A stretch of 64,000 nucleotides of DNA from Spiroplasma sp. (GTDB lineage Bacteria; Bacillota_I; Bacilli_A; Mycoplasmatales; VBWQ01). Shown here piece by piece: positions 32,071-43,965 of this stretch. How positions within the stretch are numbered: the stretch's first letter is position 1; the number at the start of each line of letters is the position of its first letter. The notes below the pieces were generated by a model. The model saw only the letters and a list, made by a program, of their open reading frames with translations. It was not told the origin of the DNA and made no database searches. Position numbers and translations under genes: made by a program. Where the stretch lies: assembly GCA_031119525.1 (NCBI GenBank), contig JAVHXO010000002.1, forward strand, positions 1,903 through 65,902, written 5' to 3'.

Positions 32071-33567
32071 CTAAGTTTTGATATTTGGTTTTTTTACTTG
32101 CGTTGCTTTTGTTCTTTTACCTTGGCTTGTTGTTTTACTTTTCGTTTTATTAACATTTTTAGTAACATTATCTTCCCGACCAATTGTTTTAATATTTAAT
32201 TTTTTAATTAAGAGCATAAAGATAAGTAAGTATGAACCTGCAGCGATGGCAGTTAATGCTAGAGTTCATAGTGGATTTGCTAAAATACTTTCTTTATAGA
32301 CAGCAAAACCTCATGATTGTGAGAATGATATAATGTAATCAATTAATCCAGCACTAAAATCAAAACCAATTTGAATCCCCATAGCAGTTGTAATTGCCAT
32401 AAAAACACCTGTTAATAATGAATGAATACTATAAAGTAATGGTGAAATAAAAGCAAATGAAAATTCAATTGGTTGAGTAATACCACTAATAACAGAAACT
32501 AGCGATGTGCCACCAAGAAAAGTAATAACATTACTACGATTTTCTGGTTTAGCAGTTAAAATCATTGCTAATGCAATCGCTGGAATTCCACCCATCATAA
32601 TTGGAAAAAAACCTGATTGAAATAAACCAGAATTTTCAATCCCTTTGGCAAAAGCATTAATATCACCATCAACACCACCAATAACTTTGCCAATAATTTC
32701 TCCTGATGTACTAATTATATTTTCAAAGCCACTATTTAGTTGATTTCAAAATATATCACTAGAAATTTCATCTAACCCAAATGGTAATAATAAACGATTT
32801 ATAACACCATAAATTGCTGTTAATGGTGTTGCTGAATCCATATGATTTGAGGCATATGTACCAAATTTAAATAATCCAAATTGGATTCAAGGTCAAATTA
32901 CAGCAAACAATAAACCAACTGGTAATACTAGGATTAACACACCCATTAACACAAATCTCCGACCACCAAAAAATGATAATGGTTTAGGAAGGTTAATTGT
33001 TGAATATTTGTTATGTAATCAAGCAGATAATCCACCAGCAACAATTCCTCCCAAAGCACCAATGTTTAAAATGTACTTCATATTTGGAATTTTCTTAAAA
33101 ACTCCTTCGCTTTCTTCAATAATTTTCATACCATCTTTAAAATAAACTAATCCTTCTTTATGACCATAAAACATCTCTGGTAAACTTCCAGCAATTGAGG
33201 TCATAGCAAATAATACTAGATAAAATACTGCACCTGCTAATGCTACTTCACCGCGATAATCTTTCGCCAAACCAAAAGCAACACCAATTGCAAACCATAA
33301 TGCGATGTTATCAAAAACAGCTTTACCACCAATTTCAATGATATATGAAATTCAGTAACCTACTTCATTAGTTATTACACCATTTTCGATTGTATAATTA
33401 ATACCTAAAGCTCCAAAACGTAATAAAATAGCAGCAAACGCTAACACAGTAATAGGAAATTGTAACGTTTTACCTATTTCTTGTAATAATTGTAAGGCCT
33501 TCCCTTGTATTTTTTGTCCGTTCATATTACTTTTATTTTCTTTATTTTTAATAATACTCAAACTCAT
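32071..33567 (-). CDS. PTS EIIC permease, glucose/N-acetylglucosamine family, no EIIB
   Basis: A sugar permease of 498 residues with about ten membrane spans. Family landmarks are FGLAKDYRGEVALAG, NLPKPLSFFGGRRFV and GITQPIEFSFAFISPLLY (His and Glu positions of the sugar site). After the last span (about residue 460) only a basic Lys/Thr tail of ~40 residues follows. The EIIB domain with its catalytic Cys, normally fused here in PtsG or NagE, is absent. The sugar cannot be named from sequence. A GGAAG site precedes ATG 33567. It follows a small membrane-protein gene by 21 bases, probably in one transcript. Confidence 0.9.
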
Positions 33568-33588
33568 TTTTTAATCTTCCTTTTACAT

Positions 33589-33822
33589 TTAATTAATGCC
33601 AATTGGAATAAAAACCAATGCCATTATTGTTAAACTAAAAATAATAAAAATATATATTGTGTGACCCCAAAATTGTGATATTTCTTTAATAAAACTTTTT
33701 TGTTTTACTTTGAAATTATTTAAATTATGACGATCATTTTTTAATTTTCTTATGTATAAAAAAACTATTAATGGTATTAATATCAAAGCAGTTATCCCTG
33801 CTATTAAAAAACCAATCCGCAT
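33589..33822 (-). CDS. Small membrane protein, function unknown
   Basis: 77 residues with two predicted membrane helices (about 5-24 and 54-75) separated by a Lys/Asn-rich loop. It has a GGGG-type ribosome site and sits 21 bases ahead of the PTS EIIC gene, so the two are likely co-expressed. No recognised family. Confidence 0.65.
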   Translation of the reverse strand: MRIGFLIAGITALILIPLIVFLYIRKLKNDRHNLNNFKVKQKSFIKEISQFWGHTIYIFIIFSLTIMALVFIPIGIN

Positions 33823-34133
33823 TTTTTTAACCCCTTATAAAAAAGAATATCTTATTTGCTTAATAATCAAATCTGCTTGAAATGTGTGCTATCTTGACCT
33901 GCAACATTCATGACATTATAAAATAAGTTACATGATTAACACCTCCAGAACTTGTTCTTGATTTACTTTCTTTTCAAGATACTTCCCAAACTGATAATTT
34001 TTTAAAATAAGACAATCTATGATAATTCACCTTTAATCGATATTAAGTTTCTCAAATTATTATAACCCTTAAAATATTCAAAATTAAAAAATATTCATTA
34101 TTATTATCAAGATAAAAATCACAACCAGATAAT
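33823..34133 (-). promoter_or_regulatory. Long leader upstream of PTS EIIC operon
   Basis: On the minus strand a -10-like TATAAT (34059-34064) is followed by about 235 untranslated bases before the small membrane gene. Inside are an AAAGGTGA site and a 30-codon frame (34020-33928) without ATG. That frame ends in a GGAGG site placed eight bases before an ATG directly followed by TAA (33933-33928). An imperfect stem (33879-33889 with 33901-33909) comes next. No intact gene is visible; it may be a regulatory leader or a decayed gene. Confidence 0.4.
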
Positions 34134-34169
34134 AAAAAAACTTGTTTACATAAATAAACAAGTTTTTTT
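34134..34169. terminator. Terminator after guaC
   Basis: A 9-bp stem, ACTTGTTTA / TAAACAAGT, with a six-base loop between A and T tracts. It ends guaC on the minus strand and works in both directions. Confidence 0.9.
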
Positions 34170-34229
34170 ATTTCGACTTTTGATATTAAATAACTAAATC
34201 AATAATTGTAGTAAAAATTAATTGATTAT

Positions 34230-35219
34230 CTAACGATCATCACCATTATTGATCGTACCTTTAACCATAACATACTGACATTTTCTTAACGCCATCAAAT
34301 CTTTGCCACCACCATATGAAATTGCTGATTGTAAATCTTCAGCCATTTCTTGATATGTGTGCGCAATTGGTCCTTTATAAGAGACAAGGATTTTTTTACC
34401 TTCAATATTTTTCGCTTCAACTTTATTAAAAACACTAGCTGAACCATAATACTCTTTATATTTTTTGCCATTATTAACTACTAATTTACCTGGTGATTCA
34501 TCATGACCAGCTAAAATACTACCAGCCATAACCATTGTCGCACCAAAACAAATTGCTTTGGCAATATCACCATGACAACGAATACCACCATCAGCAATCA
34601 ATGGTTTTTTAGCAACCTTACTTAAATCTTGTAAGGCATTTAATTGTCAACCACCAGTACCAAAACCAGTTTTTAATTTTGTAATACAAACCTTACCAGG
34701 GCCAACACCAACTTTTAACGCATCAGCACCTCAAGCTTCTAAATCTTTCACCGCTTGAACACTCATAATATTACCAGCAATCACAAATGGTTTTTTCTTA
34801 CTAGTTTTGAAAGTTGCTTTAATAAACTTTAACATATCTTCCATAACTAAACTATGACCATGAGCAATATCAATCGTAATAAAATCAGGGATTAAATCTT
34901 GTTTTTTTAACTGTTCCAATAATTCTTTATGCTCTTTTTTAACACCAACACTAATTGAGGCATACAAATTATTTTTTTTCATCATCTTAACAAAAGCAAT
35001 TTGATCAATATCAAAACGATGCATAACATAAAAATAATTATTTTTTGCTAATCAAAAACAAAGTTTTTCATCAACAACTGCACTCATATTAGCAGGAACA
35101 ACGGGAATTTTAAATTTAAAACCATTTAATTCAACACTTGTATCACATTCTTGCCGTGAACTAACAATCCCCTTACCAGCAATTAGATTAATGTCTTCAA
35201 AATCAAATTTTATTTCCAT
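34230..35219 (-). CDS. guaC: GMP reductase
   Basis: Converts GMP to IMP with NADPH; 329 residues of the IMPDH/GMPR barrel. The catalytic Cys lies in [12 protein letters not shown], and [15 protein letters not shown] forms the phosphate site. There is no CBS-domain insertion, and the length matches GMP reductase and not IMP dehydrogenase (~490). Two TGA=Trp codons. It follows pepF by 34 bases. Confidence 0.9.
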
Positions 35220-35253
35220 ATTTTTTCTCCTGTAAGTTTCTTAATTTCTTAAA

Positions 35254-37075
35254 TTACTTTGTGTTAATTAAATCTTTTAATTGATTAAGTAAACTTTCTA
35301 AGTTATTAACTAATGGATTATAAACATTTATTGTTTCTAAGTCAACACCAGCTTTTTTTAAAATTGCTAATGGATAATCATTACCACCAGATTTTAAAAA
35401 GTTTAATAGATTTTCTTTATTACCTTGTTTAATATCTTCATAAAGTTTATAAGACACGGTAATCGATGTTGCGTACTTATAAACATAAAATGGTGAGTGG
35501 AAAAAATGTGATACTCGTGGTCAATGATAATGTTTTTGTTTTGGATCAACAACATCCAAAACATCTTGACCATATTTATTAGAAATATTATGATATAAAT
35601 CTGCCAAAATATCAGCATTTAATGGTTCTTCTTGTTCAACTAATTTATGTGCCTGCCACTCAAATTCAGCAAATTGAATTTGCCGAAAGAAAGTACCAAT
35701 TATTGTTTCAATATGAGTTTGCAATAAATAAATTTTTTCTTCCTTACTACTTGCTTTATTATATAAATAATCAAAAATTAAATGTTCATTAACGGTTGAA
35801 GCAACTTCAGCTAAAATAATTGGATAATTATTATTCGGATAAACTTGATGTTTTTCTGATAATAAGGTATGAACTGAATGACCTAATTCATGACCAAGGG
35901 TATTAATTGAATTAATTGTATCATCCCAATTCATTAAAATAATCGGCTCAACACCATCACCACCAGATGAATAAGCACCAGTTCTTTTATTAGTGTCCTC
36001 AAAATAATCAATTCTTCCTGGCAATAAAGCTAAATCTAATTGTTCTAAATATTCAGAACCTAAAACACTTAAAACTGACTTAATAATCGCAGTTGCTGTT
36101 TCAATATCATATGTTTGACCTGGCAAAGAAGCCATTTTCAAACTGGCATCAGTTGCATAAAACTTTTTTAATTTAAAAAACTGTTTTTTAATTTTGTAGA
36201 AATCGCGAACTAAATATGAATATTTATGACCAACATTAATTAAATTTTGATAAACCGCCAAACTAACATTATCACCAAGTAAACTATAAGTTAATGGCGT
36301 TAAATTTTTATCATTTTCAAGATTACGAACTTTTATTTCCTCAATTGATGACTCAATAATTCCTTGATAAACTTGGGCCAAAGAATGTTTTTTACTGGCA
36401 ATATCTTGATAAAACTTTTTATTTACCGCTATTCGTAACTGTTGATCTTTAATTGGGTTGGTATTTTCTAAAATATCTAAATATAATGTTTGGGTTAATT
36501 CTTGGTTTTTCTTTTGGTAATCAATCATGATTGTTTCTTTATCAGCAAAAACTAACGGATCATATAAATCACCAACAGCACCACGAGATTTACTAACTTT
36601 ACTTAATAAAGTTTCATCATGTTCACTCAAAATAAATTTTTCAAATTGAAAAAATACTTTCATACTATGTTGATAATTTGCTAAATCAGGGTTAACTTTC
36701 AATCATTGTTGAATTTTTTGATAACCAATGGTTTTAATTTCTGGCTCAGTTCATGATAATTGTTGACTAAGGTTGCTAGCTTTGTTAGCAAATAAATTAT
36801 TTAAATTTTGGTAAGTTAAATTTGTTTGATCTAAATCACTATAATGTAAATATTGTGATAATTTTGTTAAATTTAATGATAATTCTTTATTAAGAATTAA
36901 ATAAGTTTTAAAGTTTTTTAAATCTTTTAATTTACCTTTTAATTTAACAATTTTAGCAACAAAGCTATCACAATTATTTAATTCTTGTTTTCAAGCATTT
37001 TCATTTTTAAACAAATGCGAAAAGTCTCAGCAATATTTTGTTTTTTGCTCTTTTGTTAATTGACTACGTTTCACG
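35254..37075 (-). CDS. pepF: Oligoendopeptidase F, frameshifted near N-terminus
   Basis: An M3-family zinc peptidase of about 607 residues that degrades peptides in the cytoplasm. The active site HELGHSVH is clear in the C-terminal half, with GDGVEPIILMNW nearby. The GTG at 37075 has a GGAG site and gives MKRSQLTKEQKTKYCWDF. The rest (SHLFKNENAWKQEL onward) is in another frame. One base too many in the run of five A's at 37020-37024 (T's on the coding strand) causes the shift. With four the protein reads through as the family expects. It may be inactivated, expressed through slippage, or an assembly error. Downstream there are TGA=Trp codons but no further stop. Confidence 0.85.
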
Positions 37076-37170
37076 AGTTTAATCTCCTTTATTATTTTTT
37101 AATTAACGATATAACAAAGATTTAATAACAATATATATCATACCATCTATTAGAAATGACAAAAATATAT

Positions 37171-37176
37171 TATAAT
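37171..37176 (+). promoter_or_regulatory. -10 element of pepA
   Basis: TATAAT lies 71 bases before the pepA start. The -35 region is weak. The divergent pepF start is about 95 bases upstream. Confidence 0.4.
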
Positions 37177-37247
37177 AAAACTCATAACTATTTATTAACT
37201 TAGTCAAACGATATTAAAATACTAAATACACTAAAGGAGAACTATAT

Positions 37248-38630
37248 ATGGACAATTTTGTTCAAATTAATCAAAAACAACTTTACCAATTAAAATTAGT
37301 TGCTATTACAAAAAGTGATATCAAAAATGATTTAATTGCCAAAGTTAATAATAAAATTACTTTAATTAGTCAAGAAAAAACTTATTTTCTTTATTTAGGT
37401 GAAAAAAATCACTTATCAAGAACTAGTTTAAGAAAATTATTTATTAATATTATTAATAACCAAGAACTGCAAGATGATATTGATATTGATATTAAAACCT
37501 TTACGAATGAGAAAATTGATGATTCAGAAGCACTGCAAACAATTTATGAAGCAATTCTTTTTGCTAGTCATAAATCTTATAGTTTAAAAACTCAAACAGC
37601 AGAAAAACTAAAAATCAAATATAATTTATTATCAAATAGTAAATTACCAGAATATACATCACCAAATCAAATTGAAACACAAAGTCAATTTTTAAACTTT
37701 GCTCGTGATTTACAAGATATGCCACCAAATATTTTATATCCCGAAATTTTTGCCAATCATATTAGCGAAAAAGCTAAAGGTATTGCTAATCTAAAAGTAA
37801 CAATTTTAGATAAAAAAGCAATCCAAGACTTAGGCATGAACTTATTATTAGCAGTTAATGCTGCTGCCCACTATGAACCAAGAGTCGTTGTTTTAACATA
37901 TAATGGTAACCCAAAAACTAAAGATGTTTTAGGGTTAGTTGGTAAGGGCATTACTTTTGATAGTGGTGGTTATTCTTTAAAACCTAGTCAATTTATGAAG
38001 GGTATGAAATTCGATATGTCTGGGGCAGCAATTGTTTGCAATAGTGCTTTAGCTGCTGCTAAACTAGGATTAAAAACTAATTTCATTGCTGTTGCTTGTG
38101 TAACAGAAAATAAAATTGGTGGTCATGGAACCTTAGTTGAAACCGTTGTTAAATCAATGAATGGTAAAACTGTTGAAATTAATAATACTGATGCTGAAGG
38201 GCGATTAGTGTTGGCTGATGGCATGACTTATGCTTTAAGAAAAGGTAAAGCAACTAAAATTATTGAATTATCAACTTTAACTGGGGCAATTTTAGTAGCT
38301 CTTGGTGAATATATGACCGGTGCTTTTAGTAATAGTGATCAGTTATTTGATAACTTCAAAATTGCTGCTGATCAAGCCAATGAAGAACTTTGAAGAATGC
38401 CAATTCATGAAGAAAATATTGCTAGCATTAAAACTTCGCCAGTTGCTGATTTAAGCAATATTAGTAAAGGCAGTTATGGTGGTTCATCAAGTGCTGCAGC
38501 GTTCTTGCAAGAATTTTGTGAAGATAAACCATTCTTACATTTAGATATTGCTGGTACAGCATCTAATAATGATCGTGGTCAAGCAATTTTAGTTAAAAGT
38601 TTAGTGCAATATATGAAGAACAATAAATAA
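37248..38630 (+). CDS. pepA: Leucyl aminopeptidase, M17 family
   Basis: Releases N-terminal amino acids from peptides; 460 residues. The C-terminal catalytic domain has GLVGKGITFDSGGYSLKP (metal and catalytic Lys/Asp) and the signature NTDAEGRLVLADG. One TGA=Trp at residue 383. It has an AAAGGAG site seven bases before the ATG. Divergent from pepF, another peptidase. M17 enzymes are normally hexameric and bind two metals. Confidence 0.95.
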
Positions 38631-38638
38631 TTTAAATT

Positions 38639-38673
38639 AAAAAAATAGTTACTTAATTAAGTAACTATTTTTT
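38639..38673. terminator. Terminator shared by pepA and ogt
   Basis: An almost perfect palindrome, AATAGTTACTT / AAGTAACTATT, with A and T tracts on both sides. It overlaps the last codons of ogt and ends the convergent pepA. Confidence 0.9.
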
Positions 38674-39121
38674 CTAATCTTTGCAGAAATAGTTTTCTTT
38701 CTTTACCCCAAAAATAATTAATTATTTTATTATTGCTAGCAACAACGCGATGGCAAGGAATAAAAATTGCTAAGCGATTTTTGCCCAAAGCAGAACCAAC
38801 AGCACGAACAGCAGTTGGTTTATTAATTTTTTGTGCTAATTCTTGGTAGGTAATTGTTTTACCATAAGGAATTTTACTTGCTTGTTTTCAAACAAGTTCT
38901 TGAAATGGTGTTCCCTTAATATTTAATGGTAGATTAAAAGTTGTTAATTCTTGTTTAAAATATTGATCTAATTGCATTAAACATTGATTAATAACTAAAT
39001 TATTAGGATTAATTAAATTATCATCAACAATTTCTGTTACAAAGCCTAAACTAATAATTTTGTCATCAGCAATAATTTCAATTAAACCAATTGGACTTTG
39101 ATAATATCCATAATCTTTCAT
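38657..39121 (-). CDS. ogt: Methylated-DNA-protein cysteine methyltransferase
   Basis: Suicide repair protein removing alkyl groups from O6-alkylguanine; 154 residues. The active-site PCHRV is present (IFIPCHRVVAS), preceded by the winged helix (IPYGKTITYQELAQ, AVRAVGSALGKN). I start at ATG 39121 with a GGGGG site just upstream. It lies 10 bases after uvrB, so two repair genes share a transcript. Confidence 0.94.
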
Positions 39122-39131
39122 ATTGTTCCCC

Positions 39132-41126
39132 CTATTTTTTTTCTTGTTCTGCTTCAATATTTAAAATTAAATCCCTTAAAGCTGCTGCTCTTTCAAAATT
39201 TAACTGTTTCGCTGCTTGCAGCATTTCAAGTCGCAAATCAGCAATGATTTTTTCTTTAGCAGTAATTTTTGCCTTACCTTTAGCTGTTCGTAATTTTTTC
39301 AAGTCCGAATCTAATTCTTTGGTAGTAATAATTTCACTTAACGGTTTTTTAACATTCACAGGTTCAATGTGATGTTTTTCATTATAAACCATTTGAATTT
39401 TTCGTCTTCGTAATGTTTCTTCAATTGCTTCTTCCATTGCCAAACTAACTTCATCAGCATAAAGAATAACATGACCATGAACATTACGCGCTGCTCGCCC
39501 AATCGTTTGAATTAATGATCTCGTATTTCTTAGAAAACCACTTTTATCAGCATCCAAAATACAAATTAATGATACCTCTGGCACATCCAAACCTTCTCTA
39601 AGTAAATTAATTCCAACCACAGCATCATAAACGCCACGCCGTAAATCTAATAAAACTTTTGTTCGCTCTAAAGTTTTCAATTCATTATGCAAGTAAGCAA
39701 TTTTAATTTTTTCTTCTTGCAAATAAGCAGTTAATTCTTCAGCCATGCGAATTGTTAAAGTTGTAATAAATACTCGTTCTTGATTTGCTGCCCGTAATTT
39801 AATTTGCTTAATAATATCATTAATTTGATCAACTGATGGTTTAATTTCAATTGTTGGATCTAATAATCCTGTTGGTCTAATTACTTGTTGAATTGTTTGA
39901 TTAAATCCAGCTGGTTCTTTTTTTATTAATTGCAATTCATAATCACCAGGTGTTGCTGAAGTGTAAACAGTATAATTAATTTTTTTAGAAAACTCATGAA
40001 AGTTTAAAGGTCGATTATCTAAAGCACTTGGTAATCGAAACCCATATTTGACTAAAGTTTCTTTGCGACTACGATCAGTATTATACATACCCCGCACTTG
40101 TGGTAAAGTCATATGTGATTCATCAATAATTGTTAAGTAATCTTGGGGGAAAAAATCAAATAAAGTGTACGGTGATTCACCCGGTTGTCTTTTTTCTAAG
40201 TATCGCGAATAATTTTCAATCCCACTACAAAATCCAAATTCTCTTAAGTTTTCCAAATCATTATTAGTTCTTTGCTCTAACCTTTGTGCTTCCAATAATA
40301 AATTATTTTTTTTCATTTTTGTTAAAGTTTTTGCTAATTCTTCTTCAATTTTACCAATCGCCAAATTAACTCTTTCTCTAGTACTAACATAATCTTCAGC
40401 TGGGAAAATTGTTAAAAACGGATATCGTTCTAAAACAGTACTATTTAAAATATCAACCTTAGCAATTTCTTCAATTTCATCGCCAAATAAACTAATTCTT
40501 AGAAAATATTGATCAGTTCATGATGGAGCAATTTTAATTACATCACCTTTGGCACTAAAGGTACCAGGAATTAACTCCAAATCATTCCGTTGATAACCAA
40601 TTGTCACTAAACGATTTAACAAATCTTTGCGATTAATTTTGTTATCCTTACGCAATTCAAAAAAAGACTTTTGATATTCCCTTGGATCTTGCGCACCATA
40701 AATTGCTGCAACTGATGCAACAACAATAACATCCTTATTCGTTGATAAAGCATTCAAAGTACTTAATCTTAACATTTCAATTTCTTGATTAATTTTAGAA
40801 TTTTTATCAATGTAAGTATCAGTTTTTGGTAGGTAGGCTTCTGGTTGATAAAAATCAAAATAAGAAACAAAGTATTCAACACGATTTTTTGGAAAAAATG
40901 TTTTTAATTCGCCATATAATTGCATCGCTAAAGTTTTATTATGAACTAAAATTAAAGTTGGTTTTTGCACTTGTTGAATGACATTAGCCATAGTAAAAGT
41001 TTTACCTGTCCCTGTCGCACCAAGTAAAACCTGATTTTTAATATTATTTTTTATTCCGTTAACAAGTTGTTTAATTGCTTCTGGCTGATCACCGGTTGGC
41101 TGATAAGGAGCAACTAGTTTAAACAT
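39132..41126 (-). CDS. uvrB: Excinuclease ABC subunit B
   Basis: Damage-verifying helicase of nucleotide excision repair, 664 residues. Walker A GATGTGKT is near residue 40, the beta-hairpin region follows near residue 90 ([14 protein letters not shown]), then IIDESHMT and QTIGRAARN. The C-terminal UVR motif ([11 protein letters not shown]) binds UvrC. Two TGA=Trp codons in the middle. First gene of a uvrB-ogt pair. Confidence 0.97.
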
Positions 41127-41312
41127 AATTCACCATTATTAATTTATTATTAATTTAACTTTCTGATTAAATTATAGTACAATTTCAAGAATTTTATCAT
41201 TAAAATATCATTTAAAAACCGAACAAAACTCAATAAAACCTTGTAATTAGGGGAATAATTTTATACAATTTATCAATATATAGTGTATATAAATAAACTG
41301 GGAGTTACTTTG

Positions 41313-42899
41313 ATGAAAAACAAAAAGACAATATCAGCATGAGGCTTTATTATGTCCGCTTTGGGTACTTCAATTGGTCTTGGTGGAATTTGAGGATTCC
41401 CAACAAAAATGAACCAATATGGTGGTACTTTTTTAATACCGTTTTTAATCGCCTTAATTGTTTGTGCGATACCATTATTACTAGTTGAACTTAATCTTGG
41501 AACAAAATATCGGAAAAATCATGTTATGATCTTTGAAGAATTAGCAAATCGACCAGGCAAATTTTTTGGTTTCTTGCAATCTACTATGGTGTGATTACTT
41601 GGGATCTTTTATAGTGTTTTAGTTGCTTGATCATTATTAGCTTTAATCATGGGATTTCTACCAGGGTTAACACAACCAGATTTCTTTTTACACTTGATTG
41701 GTCAAACTAATGATAGTCCAAAAGGATTCTCACAATTGGGTAACATTAGTGTTTGAGTTTTACTTAGCTTATTAGCAGTTTGATTAATCGCAGGATTAAT
41801 TGTTCTAGGTGGCGTCACAAAAGGACTTGATATTGCCAATAAAGTATTCGTTCCTGGTTTATTTGTTTTAATGTTAGTTATGATGATTTATAGTATGACT
41901 TTGGATGGGGCAACTGATGGTTTAAAAACAATGTTTAACTTTAAAGGTAATAACCTTTTAAGTCCCAGCATTTGAACTGATGCTTTTGGTTCAGCATTCT
42001 TCATGTTATCAACTGGTACTGGAACAATGATTATCTTCTCTAGTTATGCTCCAAAAAACCAAGATAACGCTAATAAGACATTAATGATTGCTGGTGGGAC
42101 AACAATTGTTGCTTTGATTACTGCAGCAACAGTTTTTGCAGGAATTGGTGCGATTGCTAAACATCAAAATTTACCAATTGATCAAGTCTTTCAACCAGGG
42201 CCAACATTAATCTTCCAAGTTTTTCCACAAATCTTTGCCATTATCGCCGGCAATAGTTTTGGCTTATTAGTCTTAAGCCATATCCTTGCAATTTTCTTCT
42301 TCTTATCGGTCTTCTTTGCTGGTATTTCATCATTAATCGCGATGTTAGAATCAATTGTTAATCCTTTAATACCAGAATTAAAAATAAAACGATCAAAATT
42401 AATTATTGGCACAATCGTTACTAGCCTTTTAGTTGATATCTTATTTATCTTCAATAATAGCTCGGTCTTAATTGATGGTTTATCAACTTGAGTTGCAGGA
42501 ATTTGACAAATGATTATCGGCATCTTTGAATTAATTGGTGTTGCTTGAATTTGAAAAATTTATCCTGAATTACGAGAATTTAATAATAAAAAATCATGAT
42601 TTAAATGAGATAAGTATGGCTTTCGAATTCTATGTTTAGTTTTTATCCCAGTTATTATTGCCTTAAATTTAGGTTTTGCTTTTTACCAACTAATTAATAA
42701 TATTCAAGATAATATTTTTGTTTTCTTAACAATTGGTACAACTTTGGGTGCTTTTGTTACTTTAATAGTTACAGCAATCTTTACTTATCATCTGAACATT
42801 AAAAATCAAGCTAATAAATTGAAAAATAAAATCTTCAAGAATAAAATTTCAGAAGAAAATAAAGTTGTTGAAGTTGTTGATGATAAACCGCATGAATAA
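41313..42899 (+). CDS. Sodium:neurotransmitter symporter family transporter
   Basis: A 528-residue membrane protein with about 11-12 helices. The first helix carries SALGTSIGLGGIWGFP, the sodium-site signature of the NSS/SNF (LeuT) family, and FMLSTGTGTMIIFSSY marks a later substrate helix. Many TGA=Trp codons. The substrate is probably an amino acid but cannot be specified. A GGGAG site precedes ATG 41313. Monocistronic, ended by the strong hairpin at 42921. Confidence 0.92.
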
Positions 42900-42920
42900 A
42901 TAATAATTATCTTCATAATA

Positions 42921-42947
42921 AAAAAAGTTCCGATCGGAACTTTTTTT
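42921..42947. terminator. Bidirectional terminator after symporter
   Basis: A perfect palindrome (AAAAAAGTTCCGATCGGAAC then T's). It serves the plus-strand symporter and the convergent minus-strand unknown genes. Confidence 0.92.
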
Positions 42948-42952
42948 ATTAT

Positions 42953-43513
42953 TTAACTAAGATTCAATTGTTTACTAGTGTTAAATGAGTTATTTAAACA
43001 TTTGTTCAAATCTTTAATATCATAATTTTTATTAACCTCATTGATAACTTTATGGAGTGATCGTTTTTTTGCTACTTCTTTTTTAGTAACAACCGCTTCC
43101 TTTTTATATTTATCAAAAAATCTATAAATTTCTAAAAAACAAATATTTTGTGATTCTTCATCAAATGTAATCGCCAATAAAAATAAATAAGATTTAAATA
43201 TTGATTTAAAATAAGGATTAACATTTAAAAATTCTTCCATTGATTCAAATTCCAAAGGTAATTTTAAATTGTTTTTTTCTTTATCAAAAATTTCTGCAAA
43301 ACTAATTTTTCTTCCTAAATTTTCATCAATCAAATTTAATAAATCGATTAATGGATCAAATTTGTTTGTTATATACTTATTTGCCTCTTGATTTGGATCT
43401 TTTGCTTTTAATTTTAGATAATCAGCAACTAACTTATACAACAAATTAATTTGAATATTATTAATAATATTCTTCTTCTGTCTTATTTGTTTTCTTGTAA
43501 AAATTAATTCCAT
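42953..43513 (-). CDS. Unknown helical protein
   Basis: 186 residues, Lys/Asn/Leu-rich and predicted largely helical, with no membrane span or motif I recognise. ATG 43513 has a GGAG site nine bases upstream, inside the preceding gene, which it overlaps by 53 bases in another frame. The overlap suggests translational coupling. It ends at the shared terminator. Confidence 0.7.
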   Translation of the reverse strand: MELIFTRKQIRQKKNIINNIQINLLYKLVADYLKLKAKDPNQEANKYITNKFDPLIDLLNLIDENLGRKISFAEIFDKEKNNLKLPLEFESMEEFLNVNPYFKSIFKSYLFLLAITFDEESQNICFLEIYRFFDKYKKEAVVTKKEVAKKRSLHKVINEVNKNYDIKDLNKCLNNSFNTSKQLNLS

Positions 43514-43895
43514 CTGTATCTTCTCCAACCTCAATATTATCTTTTTTTGGTTTATTTTCAATTCCCTGTGTTTCTTTTTTATTGTTTAATTCATAAATTG
43601 TTCTAATTTTTCCATCATTTTGATTTGTTTCAGTTTCAATTATTACTTTTCGTTCTTTCGAATCATTTTGATAATAAGCCTTTATTATGTTCTGATAATT
43701 CTTTGAATCTTTTTCAAGAAAATTTTTTCCCAGAATTTTATCAACAAAATCCATCTGTTGTTGATGAAATATCTTTGATGACTCAGTATCATGTTTATTA
43801 TTTTCTTGATTAACTTTAAACTTAATTCTATTTTTTAATCATTTATCAAATCATCGTTTAAGAAATCCAATTATTCTGATAACTCAACCTTTCAT
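43461..43895 (-). CDS. Unknown membrane-associated protein
   Basis: 144 residues. The N-terminus (MKGWVIRIIGFLKRWFDKWL) is amphipathic and rich in Trp and Arg/Lys, with four TGA=Trp-type positions in the first 25 codons. The rest is polar and Lys/Asn/Glu-rich. It may attach to the membrane through its first helix. A GGGG site precedes the ATG. It is the first gene of a two-gene unit. Confidence 0.7.
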
Positions 43896-43965
43896 AAGAA
43901 AAACCCCTTATCGTATCAAATAATCCTGCCTCCTTTTATCCCTCCATAATTAATAATTTTAAGAA

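Noticed and set aside
36700-36702. TTG as the start of pepF
   Set aside because: It would remove over 100 residues of the family's N-terminal region, which is present upstream through TGA=Trp codons.
41409-42491. Several short separate membrane proteins instead of one symporter
   Set aside because: All breaks are TGA codons; the joined frame has the complete sodium symporter pattern.
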